Source: Vulcanimicrobiota bacterium (GTDB lineage Bacteria; Vulcanimicrobiota; Vulcanimicrobiia; Vulcanimicrobiales; Vulcanimicrobiaceae). From it: a stretch of 64,000 nt of DNA. Positions 15,811 to 23,863 of the stretch are shown here, in pieces; positions within the stretch are counted from its first letter, which is position 1, and the number at the start of each line of letters is the position of its first letter. The position numbers and the translations under genes were made by a program. Under the pieces are notes generated by a model. It saw nothing but the letters and a program-made list of their open reading frames with translations, ran no database searches and was not told the DNA's origin. The DNA lies in NCBI GenBank assembly GCA_003140215.1, contig PLJL01000001.1:1006777-1070776 (forward strand). Reading direction: 5' to 3'.

Positions 15811-16860
15811 CTAGTGCGGCAGCACCAGCAGCGCGTTGCTCAGCGGCCGGCCCGGCACGGTCACGTAGCGGCCGCGATACCACAGCCCCGACGATGCGCC
15901 GCCGTCGAGCAGCATCGCCTGGTACGCCCCCAGACCCAGCGCGACGTCGGCCATCTGGCGCGTCGTTCCGCTCGACGTCGCCATGATGAGCCAGCCGTCG
16001 CGCGAGAGCCCCACGATGCTGCGCGCCGCCGAAGCGACCAGGATCTTCGGATCGCGAAACCCCTCCGCCGCCGGATCGACCGTCACGCGGCCGTCGGTGA
16101 CGAGCCGCGGTCCGCTGCCGATCGCCTCGCGCGCGCGGGCGAACGCGCCCAGCGGCAGGCCGTCGCCGCGCACGATGCGGTACTCGGCCCGGCGTCCTAC
16201 CCGGAAGTGCGACGCCGCGGCGCGCTCGCCGCGAAAATAGATGACGTAGCCGTGACGCGGGATGATCGTCGAGCTGTCGTTGATGGCGGTCACCACGCCG
16301 TCGGCGACCTGCATCTGCGGACCACCGCTCAGCCCCGTGCGCTCGCCCCACGCTGGCGTGAAGATGGTGATGGTGTTCGATGGTCCGCGCGGATAGCGGT
16401 TGATCCAATACGCGAACCAGTTGTTCGGCCAGCCGTAACTGCCGTCGAGCGCGCCCTCGATGCGCAACGGGATCCGGTCGATCGCAGCGTTGTTGTCCGC
16501 ATCGAAATACAGCACGTCGCCGAGGTCGCCTTTGAAGGTCAGGTCCCCGCCGCTGATCAGCGTATGGTTCGGATTGCGCACGACGTCGTTGCCGTACGCT
16601 TCGAACGCGCCGCCGTCGATCGCCGCAAACGCGCCGAACCGCCGCGCGATCTCGGCGAGCGGCTCTACGTGCCCCGGGCGCCCGCCCGCCAGACCGATCC
16701 GGATCCGTACCGCGCCCAGGCGTACTTTTACGAACGCGACCGCGTGACCGGCAACGACCGCGTGACCCGCCACCACCGCGGAAGGCTCGGCGCGCAACGG
16801 CGCCGCGAACGAAACGAGCGCGCAGGCAAGCGCCGGCGCGACGAGTGCTCGCAGCCTCAT
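15811..16860 (-). CDS. Secreted phosphodiester glycosidase-like protein (NAGPA family)
   Basis: The ATG at 16860 begins a signal peptide (MRLRALVAPALACALVSFAA) and gives 349 residues; the long upstream extension is read-through. The NAGPA (phosphodiester glycosidase) fold is suggested by FAAIDGGAFEAYGN, LSGGPQMQVADG and the C-terminal AMLLDGGASSGLWYRG. The last resembles the conserved LDGGxS motif. Proteins of this family act outside the cytoplasm on phosphodiester-linked sugars, often polysaccharide or wall components. It begins 7 bp after the aminotransferase stop, in one operon. Confidence 0.8.
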   Translation of the reverse strand: MRLRALVAPALACALVSFAAPLRAEPSAVVAGHAVVAGHAVAFVKVRLGAVRIRIGLAGGRPGHVEPLAEIARRFGAFAAIDGGAFEAYGNDVVRNPNHTLISGGDLTFKGDLGDVLYFDADNNAAIDRIPLRIEGALDGSYGWPNNWFAYWINRYPRGPSNTITIFTPAWGERTGLSGGPQMQVADGVVTAINDSSTIIPRHGYVIYFRGERAAASHFRVGRRAEYRIVRGDGLPLGAFARAREAIGSGPRLVTDGRVTVDPAAEGFRDPKILVASAARSIVGLSRDGWLIMATSSGTTRQMADVALGLGAYQAMLLDGGASSGLWYRGRYVTVPGRPLSNALLVLPH

Positions 16861-16867
16861 CGCGTCG

Positions 16868-18064
16868 CTAGGGCGGCGCGCCGGCCAAGGCTGCAATGAT
16901 CCGGTCGATCCCCTCATACAGCGCGGCGGGCTCGGTGGCGAGCGAGATGCGCGCGAAGCCTTCGCCGCCGGGTCCGAAGGCGGTTCCGGGCGCGATCGCG
17001 ACGCCGCGCTCGCGCAGCAGTGCGAAGGCGAAGTCGCGGCTGGGCATCCCGCTCGCGCGAACGTCGGCCCACACGTAGAACGCACCGCTGGGCGGCAGCG
17101 CAGGCACGCCGGCGGCCGCAAGCCGGCGGCAGACCTCGTCACGCCGTTCGCGGTACGCCGCGTTCATCTGCGCGACCACGTCTTGGGGGCCGGTCAAGGC
17201 GGCCAGCGCCGCGTACTGCGCGGGCGCGTTCACGCACGAGATCAGCGGCTCTTGCAGCTTGGCGATCTGCTCGATCACGCGCGGCGGCGCCGTCACGTAG
17301 CCGACGCGCCAACCGGTCATCGCGTAGGTCTTGGAAAACGTGTAGATCGAGATCGTGCGCTCCAGGCCGGCGACGGCGGCGGCGCTGACGAAACGCTCGT
17401 CGAACAGCGTCGCGTCGTAGCACTCGTCGGAGACGATCCATAGTCCGCGCGCCGCCGCAAACGCGGCGATCTCGTGCATGCGTTCGCGATCGATCACCGC
17501 GCCGAGCGGGTTCGACGGCGAGTTCAGCAACAGCACTTTGGTGCCGTCGTCGCAGAGCCGTTCCAAATCCGGGACCGTCGGCAGAAAGTCGTTCGCCGGC
17601 ACCACCGGGTAGGCGCGGATGCGCGCGCGCAGCATCTGCGCCATCATCACGAAGTTCGGCCAGCCCGGATCGGGCAGCAAGATACCGTCGCCGGGGTCGA
17701 GCAGCGCGGAGAGCGCCGCGAAGAGGCCTTCGACGCCGCCGCTGGTCACCACGACCTCGTCCGCGCCGACGTCGTAGCCGTTGCGCGAACATACCTTGGC
17801 GGCGAGCGCTTCGCGCAACTCGAAAATCCCGGCGTTGGAGACGTAGCCGGTCTTGCCGGCCCGCGCCGCCGCGTCGGCGGCATCGATGATGTGGGCCGGG
17901 GTCGGGAAGTTCGGCTCCCCTACCGCCAAGATGATCGCGCCGGGAACCTGCCAGGCGGCGTCCATCACCTCGCGGATCCCCGAGCGCGCCATGTCGCGGA
18001 TCGTCGCGGTCACCGTTGCAAGCTGCTGGTCGAGCATGTCTCCGGCAACGTTCGCCGGAGGCAC
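16868..18064 (-). CDS. PLP-dependent aminotransferase, class I/II
   Basis: This is a fold-type I aminotransferase of the aspartate aminotransferase group, about 400 residues. Visible motifs are VGEPNFPTP, the NSPSNPLG loop, SDECYD with the PLP-binding Asp and Tyr, and SKTYAMTGWRVGY with the Schiff-base lysine. The GTG at 18064 is chosen because AGGGGAAG lies eight bases upstream, overlapping the stop of the aldolase gene. Other in-frame starts are a GTG at 18103 and an ATG at 18037. Substrate is not predictable. It lies between a class II aldolase and a glycosidase. Confidence 0.85.
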   Translation of the reverse strand: MPPANVAGDMLDQQLATVTATIRDMARSGIREVMDAAWQVPGAIILAVGEPNFPTPAHIIDAADAAARAGKTGYVSNAGIFELREALAAKVCSRNGYDVGADEVVVTSGGVEGLFAALSALLDPGDGILLPDPGWPNFVMMAQMLRARIRAYPVVPANDFLPTVPDLERLCDDGTKVLLLNSPSNPLGAVIDRERMHEIAAFAAARGLWIVSDECYDATLFDERFVSAAAVAGLERTISIYTFSKTYAMTGWRVGYVTAPPRVIEQIAKLQEPLISCVNAPAQYAALAALTGPQDVVAQMNAAYRERRDEVCRRLAAAGVPALPPSGAFYVWADVRASGMPSRDFAFALLRERGVAIAPGTAFGPGGEGFARISLATEPAALYEGIDRIIAALAGAPP

Positions 18065-18078
18065 GATCGGGACTTCCC

Positions 18079-18774
18079 CTAAAGCGCGATCGCGTGTTTC
18101 CACAGCTCCCAGCTGCGTGAAACCAGCGCGGCCATGGTCTGCGTCGCGCTGCGAGCCTCGTCTGGGGTGAGGTACGTCGGCGTGCCCATCCGCATCGCGT
18201 CGGCCTGCAGCCGCGCGTCCTGGCCGGTGTAGTAGGCGCGAAACACCGCTTCGGGGATCGACCCGCCGACCGCGACCATACCGTGGCCCCGCATCAACGC
18301 GACGTTCGCGCTGCCGAGCGTGCGCGCCAGCGCTTCGCCGAGCGGCTGCGTCTTCACCAGCAGATCCGTCGCGCTCCCGGCAGCGTCGCGAATCTCGAAG
18401 AGCGGTACGCCGGCGCCCAAGAACGCGGCCATGTGAAAGATCGGCTGCAACGCGACGGCCGTGGCACCGAACGGGATCACCGCCGGGGTGTGCGAGTGCA
18501 CCACCGCGTTCACGTCGGGCCGCGCCTGGTAGATCGCGCCGTGGATGAAACGCTCGGCGTAGCTCGTGCGCTCGCCGGCGTCGAGCGCGGTACTGTCGAG
18601 GTCGTAGCAGATGACGTCGCTCGGCGTGACCAGTGCCGGGGCCATGCTGCGCGCCAACAGGTAGCGCGCGGGATCGCGCGGATCGCGCACGCTGACATGG
18701 CCGAAACCGTCGACGACGCCTTCACGCGCCAGGATACGGTTGGCGGCGACGAGATCGTCGATCGCCGCCGCCAC
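18079..18774 (-). CDS. Class II aldolase/adducin family protein
   Basis: The product has 231 residues from a GTG at 18774 with GGAG next to it; the frame upstream is shadow sequence from the peptidase gene. Motifs of the zinc-dependent class II aldolase fold are present: GHVSVRD, the two histidines in VHSHTP, and GHGMVAVGG. Members cleave phosphorylated sugars such as fuculose 1-phosphate, epimerise ribulose 5-phosphate, or dehydrate methylthioribulose phosphate. The exact substrate cannot be told. It overlaps or abuts the aminotransferase and follows the peptidase gene by 8 bp. Confidence 0.85.
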   Translation of the reverse strand: MAAAIDDLVAANRILAREGVVDGFGHVSVRDPRDPARYLLARSMAPALVTPSDVICYDLDSTALDAGERTSYAERFIHGAIYQARPDVNAVVHSHTPAVIPFGATAVALQPIFHMAAFLGAGVPLFEIRDAAGSATDLLVKTQPLGEALARTLGSANVALMRGHGMVAVGGSIPEAVFRAYYTGQDARLQADAMRMGTPTYLTPDEARSATQTMAALVSRSWELWKHAIAL

Positions 18775-18782
18775 GGCTCCGG

Positions 18783-20171
18783 TCAGAAGGCGCCGATCCC
18801 GTTGGGCGTCCCGTTTCCGCTTGGCGCATCGTAGCCCGGTCCGGCATTGCACAAGAACGCGACCGTGCAGAGCCCGTTCGAGCCCGTCGTAATGTCGAAC
18901 AGCCCGCGTTTCACACGGTAGAGCTTCGCCGCGGGGAACCGCAGATCGTCGCCGCGCTCGGACCGGCCGTATCCGGAGAGCCCGTAGATCGCCGCGATCG
19001 CGGGCGCACCGACGCTCGTACCGCCGACCACGCCCCAACCGGTCGTCCCGAGTTGGCCGTCCGTATCGTATACGGCGACCCCGGTGAACGGCGAACCGAC
19101 GTATGCGACGTCGCCGTAAATACGCGATGGAAACGTCGTCGTGTTCCCGGCGGAATCGGTAACGGCGCCAACGCAGCTGGGATCCGCCGTCTGCCACGGC
19201 GGCATCGCCTCGTAGGCACTGCAGCCGCTGCCCGTACCGTCCCAGGCCGACTCTTGCCAGCCGCGCGACGAGGTCGGGTCACGCACCAACTGCGTTCCGC
19301 CGACGGTCACCACGGTGGGAAACGCGGCCGGGACGAGCGGCCCGAGGCTCGGGCCGAAGAACGCGAAGTCGAAATCACCTGCACCGGCCACGACCGCGAC
19401 GCCGGGGTGCACGTAGTACGGAAGGACGCCGCCGTCGGCCACCCGCAGCGGGTCGGTGGGCGACTCGAGCGCGACGTAGCTGTTCGAGATCGCGTTCGCG
19501 CCCATCTCGGCAGCTTCGTTCACGGCCGTGCCGAGGTTACTGAGATTGTCGTCGTTCGATTCGAGCAAGAGGATGCGGCAGCGCGGGCAGTTCGCCGAGA
19601 CCATGTCGAGGTCGAGCGAGGTCTCCACCGTCCAGCCGGCCAGGTCCGCCGTGGGGAGCGACGGCATCGGATGGGCGCGGCCTTGCTGGTTCACCTTTTG
19701 AAAGCAGTGGTTCGCCGTGGTGCACGGCGGCAGCCCGAAGCGCGCGCGATAGACCGTGAGGTCGCGCTCGGCGTGCGGATCGTCGAAGGCGTCGACGATC
19801 GCGATGAGCGCATCGTCGCCGTTGTTCCGGGCGGCCTCGGTGAGGTGGTAGGCCGACTGCAGATCGGCCGGGCCGTATCCCGCCGGCAGGGCCGGAGCGA
19901 CAGCCGGGGAGAGCGGCGCAGCTGCGACCGCGGCGGACGCGCCGGTGGTGAGCACGACGGCCGAACAGCGTGCGCGCCCCACGCCGACGGGGCCGCAGGC
20001 CGGCTTCAGATCGCCGGCGGCCAAGCCGTCGCGAAGCGACTTGAAATGACGGGCGCCCGAAGACGGCGCTGTCTGATTCGCGGCGCGGGGAGCAACGCTC
20101 ACCAGGCCGCCGCCGCATCCTGCGAGGAAAAGCGCGCTCATCATGAGCGTACCGAGCGTCATTCGTTGCAC
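18783..20171 (-). CDS. S53 (sedolisin) family peptidase lipoprotein
   Basis: The product is a serine-carboxyl peptidase acting outside the cytoplasm. The catalytic Glu and Asp are in ETSLDLDM (ExxxD), the oxyanion-hole Asp in AGAGDFDF, and the Ser in GGTSVGAPAIAA (GTSxxxP pattern). The N-terminus carries a lipobox (MMSALFLAGC), so the protein should be lipid-anchored. GTG 20171 is chosen with GAGGTG five bases upstream; ATG 20162 and TTG 20195 are alternatives. There is no full prodomain: only about 90 residues precede the catalytic domain. It heads an operon with the aldolase, aminotransferase and glycosidase. Confidence 0.85.
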   Translation of the reverse strand: MQRMTLGTLMMSALFLAGCGGGLVSVAPRAANQTAPSSGARHFKSLRDGLAAGDLKPACGPVGVGRARCSAVVLTTGASAAVAAAPLSPAVAPALPAGYGPADLQSAYHLTEAARNNGDDALIAIVDAFDDPHAERDLTVYRARFGLPPCTTANHCFQKVNQQGRAHPMPSLPTADLAGWTVETSLDLDMVSANCPRCRILLLESNDDNLSNLGTAVNEAAEMGANAISNSYVALESPTDPLRVADGGVLPYYVHPGVAVVAGAGDFDFAFFGPSLGPLVPAAFPTVVTVGGTQLVRDPTSSRGWQESAWDGTGSGCSAYEAMPPWQTADPSCVGAVTDSAGNTTTFPSRIYGDVAYVGSPFTGVAVYDTDGQLGTTGWGVVGGTSVGAPAIAAIYGLSGYGRSERGDDLRFPAAKLYRVKRGLFDITTGSNGLCTVAFLCNAGPGYDAPSGNGTPNGIGAF

Positions 20172-20363
20172 TCGGGCACCTCGATTGCGTGTCAAACGGC
20201 GCCGCGGCTCTGCCGCGCGCCCATTACAGCGCTACTCCACCGCCGCACGGCACAATCCTTTCGGCGGCGCAGCGCCTCGACCAAGGACCGCCCCAAAGGC
20301 GGGGCGCAACAGTACGACCGCACCGCCGCATTCGCATCCGCTCCGCGCTTCCCAGGAGGCTCC

Positions 20364-20783
20364 ATGAAGCGATCCGTCGCCGCGCTCGTCGCGGCCCTGC
20401 TCACCACCGCCGTCGCCTCGGCGCAATCGTATCCGGGGGATTCAGGGACCGGGACGCAACTCGGGATCGAGGAGGTCAACAACTCGGGGCAGGTCGGAAT
20501 GGTCACGCTGCTCGACCGCGGCGCAGAGACGCGCATCCTGGTCCATCTGCAGGGTGTGCCCCCCGGACGCGCACAGTCGGTGCGATTCTACCGTGGGCAC
20601 TCGTGCGAGGATTTCGTCCCCGGCGGTCCGGCGTTCTTTTTGACCGACCTCAAGGACGGCGACTCCCGGTCCACGGTCAAGCTCCCCGAGGCGAAGCTGC
20701 TCTCCGGAAACTACAACATCGTGGTCTTCGCGTCGAACACTGTCGGCGCGCACGCGACCGCCTGCGGCCACCTGTACTCGTGA
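20364..20783 (+). CDS. Small secreted protein, beta-rich
   Basis: The ATG at 20364 follows a strong AGGAGG and starts a 139-residue protein with a clear signal peptide (MKRSVAALVAALLTTAVASA). The mature part is a small beta sandwich-like sequence (VTLLDRGAETRILVHLQGVP, NYNIVVFASNT) with two cysteines (HSCEDF and ACGHLY). This resembles the CHRD or superoxide-dismutase-like secreted domains, but the metal ligands are not all visible. Its stop overlaps the GTG of the dienelactone hydrolase (GTGA). Confidence 0.65.
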   Translation: MKRSVAALVAALLTTAVASAQSYPGDSGTGTQLGIEEVNNSGQVGMVTLLDRGAETRILVHLQGVPPGRAQSVRFYRGHSCEDFVPGGPAFFLTDLKDGDSRSTVKLPEAKLLSGNYNIVVFASNTVGAHATACGHLYS

Positions 20784-21685
20784 GCCTCGAAGAACTCACC
20801 GATCCCCTTGCTGCCACCAGCGCCGAGGTTTCACGCCGCGGGTTCGTCACGCTCGGCGCCGGCGCCGCGTTCTTCATCGGGAACGCCGCCGCCGCGCAGG
20901 CTCAGACCGACGGCTTCGGCAAGCCGCACCCGCCGATCGTCGCCGAGGACGACCCCGCGATCATCGTCTCGCGTCCGCGCCTTGCGCCCAAGGCCGGCAG
21001 CCCGATCGGCTCGTACGCCGCCACGCCGCGCACGATAACGCGGCTGACGCCCGGCGTCGTCGTGATCCAGCACATCTGGGGCGTCGACACGTCGATCCGC
21101 GACGTCGTGCGGCGCTACGCCAAGGCCGGATTCATCGCGATCGCGCCGGCACTGTTCGACCGCTTGAACGCACCGAGCGGTGACGGTGCAACGGATTATA
21201 TGCCGTTCGTCCCCTTCGCCACGAAGATGACCGCCGACGGTTTCGTTTCGAGCGATGTGATCGCCGGGCACGACTGGATTCAAGCGCAGGCCCGCGATGG
21301 CTCGATCGGACTCACCGGGTTCTGCATGGGTGGTTCGATCGTATTGCAGTCCATCATCGACTCGAAGGGATTCGCCGCCGCGTCGATGTTTTACGGCAAC
21401 GTCCGGCCGGGCTCGAACGCCAAAGAACCCGCGAAGCCGTCGGACTTCGACTTCACCAGCCGCGTCACGACACCGCTGCTGGGAAGCTTCGGCGCGCGTG
21501 ACACCTCGATCAAGGCCGATGACGTCGTGGCGATGTTCGCGCGCCTCACCGCCCCGCACGCGGCGAAGATCTACGACGAAGCGGGACACGGATTCTTCGA
21601 CGACCAGCGCGAGAGCTACGTCCCGAGCGCGGCGGCCGATGCGTGGGCGCGCACGCTGGCCTGGTTCCAAAAATACCTGACGTAG
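20780..21685 (+). CDS. Dienelactone hydrolase family protein, exported
   Basis: The product has 301 residues from a GTG that overlaps the previous stop. The N-terminus has SRRGFVTLGAGAAFFIGNAA, a probable Tat signal (S-R-R-G-F) ending after AAAQAQ. The catalytic triad of the family is present: Cys182 in GFCMGGS, Asp241 in GARDTS and His270 in GHGFFDD. Relatives hydrolyse cyclic esters from catechol or chlorocatechol breakdown. The adjacent haloacid dehalogenase is compatible with handling of halogenated or aromatic compounds, though that link is only suggestive. Confidence 0.85.
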   Translation: MSLEELTDPLAATSAEVSRRGFVTLGAGAAFFIGNAAAAQAQTDGFGKPHPPIVAEDDPAIIVSRPRLAPKAGSPIGSYAATPRTITRLTPGVVVIQHIWGVDTSIRDVVRRYAKAGFIAIAPALFDRLNAPSGDGATDYMPFVPFATKMTADGFVSSDVIAGHDWIQAQARDGSIGLTGFCMGGSIVLQSIIDSKGFAAASMFYGNVRPGSNAKEPAKPSDFDFTSRVTTPLLGSFGARDTSIKADDVVAMFARLTAPHAAKIYDEAGHGFFDDQRESYVPSAAADAWARTLAWFQKYLT

Positions 21686-22398
21686 CGAGCGGCGGCATCG
21701 AGGCGCTCGTCTTCGACGTGTTCGGCACGCTCGTCGACTGGCGCGCGAGCTTGATCGAGGACCTGACCGCGTTCGGCCGGGAGCGCGGGCTGGCCACCGA
21801 CTGGGCGGCCTTCGTCGACCTCTGGCGCGGCATGTACGTGCCTTCGATGGACCGCGTTCGACGCCGCGAGCGGCCCTGGACCTCGCTCGACGTGCTGCAT
21901 CGGGAGTCGTTCGACGCGCTCGCCGATCAGTTCAACATCGCCGGCGGGCTCGACGAGAACGCGCGCCGCTGGTGCGTCGACCGCTGGCACCGGCTGCGGC
22001 CGTGGCCGGACACCGTCGCCGGGCTGACGCGACTGCGCACGCGCTACATTCTGGGCACGCTCTCGAACGGCGGTATGCGGCTGCTGACCGATCTCGCCAA
22101 AGGTGCGCCGCTGCCGATGGACGTCATCTTTTCGGCCGAGCTCTTCAGGCACTACAAGCCCGATCCCGAAGTCTATCGCGGCGCCGTCGCTCTGCTCGCG
22201 ACCCTGCCGGAGCGCGTCATGCTGGTTGCCGCGCACCCCGGCGACCTCAAAGCGGCGGCGTCCACGGGGCTGCGCACGGGGTTCATCGCGCGGCCGCACG
22301 AACACGGCCCTACGCAGTCGAACAATCCGCTGGCCATGCCCGAGTTCGACCTCGCCGTGCGCGACCTCGGTGAGCTGGCGGACCGTCTCGGCGCATAA
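21643..22398 (+). CDS. Haloacid dehalogenase type II (HAD superfamily)
   Basis: The product has 251 residues. The nucleophile Asp25 lies in LVFDVFGTLVDW. Motif II is LSNGG, the lysine is in HYKPDPEVY, and the acidic loop is replaced by VAAHPGDLKAAA, as usual in L-2-haloacid dehalogenases. These enzymes hydrolyse 2-haloacids to 2-hydroxyacids. The only usable start is a GTG at 21643, inside the preceding gene (43-nt overlap). The TnpB gene's 3' end lies only 20 bp after the stop. Confidence 0.85.
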   Translation: MGAHAGLVPKIPDVASGGIEALVFDVFGTLVDWRASLIEDLTAFGRERGLATDWAAFVDLWRGMYVPSMDRVRRRERPWTSLDVLHRESFDALADQFNIAGGLDENARRWCVDRWHRLRPWPDTVAGLTRLRTRYILGTLSNGGMRLLTDLAKGAPLPMDVIFSAELFRHYKPDPEVYRGAVALLATLPERVMLVAAHPGDLKAAASTGLRTGFIARPHEHGPTQSNNPLAMPEFDLAVRDLGELADRLGA

Positions 22399-22418
22399 GC
22401 GATTCGTCGTGAGCTTGG

Positions 22419-23657
22419 TCAGGCCGCATCGTGCTGCCTGCCCCGAGCAGTGCCCGGTGCTCTCATGGGCGGCGACTCCGCCCGCAGGAGGATGACTTGA
22501 GCCGCATTCACGTCCGCGTCGACCGCATGGCCGCAGCGAACGCCGGCAAAGCGTGGTCCCTCCCGACTTTCCTTGCAGACGTGCTCGCACGCGGCACACG
22601 TCTGCGAACTGTATCTGGCGTCAACGTCGATCACCGTGCGAGCAGCGTACTCTGCTTTTTCGCGGATCAGTGTCGCCAGCATCCCGAACGCGGCGTCGAG
22701 GAGAGAGCGGTTCAGCCCCGTCTTTTGCGCCACGTTCGTCCCGGGCTTCTCGATCGTGCCCTTGGCGCTGCGGGTCATCCCGCGGAGGTTCAGTGCCTCC
22801 AGGGCGATGCGATCGAACCGCAACACGATCTCGCGGCTGACCTGATGCAGCCATTCGCGCCGCGCGTTGGCCTCGCGCTCTTTGGCGCGAGCGAGACGCC
22901 GGGCCGTCGCCATTCGAGCGCGATCGTGCCGGTTGAGCAGGCGACCTGCGGCGTCTTTGCGCGTCGCCGCGTCGAGCGCGCGCTGGTGTCGTGCGACCAC
23001 GGCGCGGCGGCGGGAACCGGGCCTTACGTTCTCAATGGTGCTGCCGTCGGAGAGCGCGGCGAGCACCCGGATGCCACGGTCGATCCCAACGCTGCACCCG
23101 CTCGCCGGCAAAGGCGATGGGGGACGGTGAGCCTCGAACACCGCGTACCAGCGGCCGTTCTTGGTCACCAAGAAGGCGCGCCCGAACTCGGGCACCGTCC
23201 GGCCCTTGCGCAGCCGCACTGCACCGGCACCCGGTATCCGCACCCGCCCTTGCACAATATCGAGCTTGAGCGCGCGGTCGCCGTGCGGAAACTCGAGCTG
23301 ATTCCAGCGGGCAGCGGGCTTGAAGCGCGGATACCCCGGAGTCTCGCCGCGTTTGAGCCGCCGGAAGAACGCCGCAAAGGCGAGGTCCAACCGGTGCAGC
23401 ACCGCGTCCTCGCATTCGCGAAAGACGCTAGCGAAACGCGGCTCGGCCTCACGCAGCTCGGTGAGTTGCGCGTATTGGTCGCGGCTGGAGAGCCCAGTGC
23501 GACGAGTCGTCCAGGCGTCTCGGCGCTGCATAAGCAATGCGTTGTAGAGCTCGCGCGTGACGCGCAGCATCGTGACGAGCGCGCGTTCCTGCGCGCAGGT
23601 CGGATAGAGCCGGACTTTGTGCAGCCACCGGAGCTGACCGTCGAAGCGCGATGCCAC
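22419..23657 (-). CDS. tnpB: TnpB-like RNA-guided nuclease (IS200/IS605 OrfB), solitary
   Basis: This 412-residue IS605-type TnpB has RuvC residues Asp193 (VGIDRGI), Glu287 (ALEALNL) and Asp382 (ADVNAA). The zinc ribbon has C354, C357 and C375. The third cysteine, expected at 372 in F-x-C-x-x-C, is glycine (RFAGVRCG), so zinc binding may be impaired. The start is a GTG at 23657. No tnpA transposase is adjacent. Such solitary TnpBs depend on a transposase elsewhere or persist for other reasons. Its omega RNA would be expected to overlap the 3' end near 22419, next to the dehalogenase gene. Confidence 0.85.
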   Translation of the reverse strand: MASRFDGQLRWLHKVRLYPTCAQERALVTMLRVTRELYNALLMQRRDAWTTRRTGLSSRDQYAQLTELREAEPRFASVFRECEDAVLHRLDLAFAAFFRRLKRGETPGYPRFKPAARWNQLEFPHGDRALKLDIVQGRVRIPGAGAVRLRKGRTVPEFGRAFLVTKNGRWYAVFEAHRPPSPLPASGCSVGIDRGIRVLAALSDGSTIENVRPGSRRRAVVARHQRALDAATRKDAAGRLLNRHDRARMATARRLARAKEREANARREWLHQVSREIVLRFDRIALEALNLRGMTRSAKGTIEKPGTNVAQKTGLNRSLLDAAFGMLATLIREKAEYAARTVIDVDARYSSQTCAACEHVCKESREGPRFAGVRCGHAVDADVNAAQVILLRAESPPMRAPGTARGRQHDAA

Positions 23658-23863
23658 GACGGCATCGTCCCGCGACGCTGTGCCAACGTCATGGCATCAC
23701 CGGGCACTAACGCTCACCACAGTTCATGGACGGCCCCGACGAGCCACGCGCTGCGCTCCGCTGCGCGACTGCTCGGTCCCGTGCCTAATGGTCGAATCGC
23801 ACGTAGGCCCGCCGTCGAAGAACCGCCGCCATCCTCGCGCCTTGAGTTGGCGCTCATCGCGTG

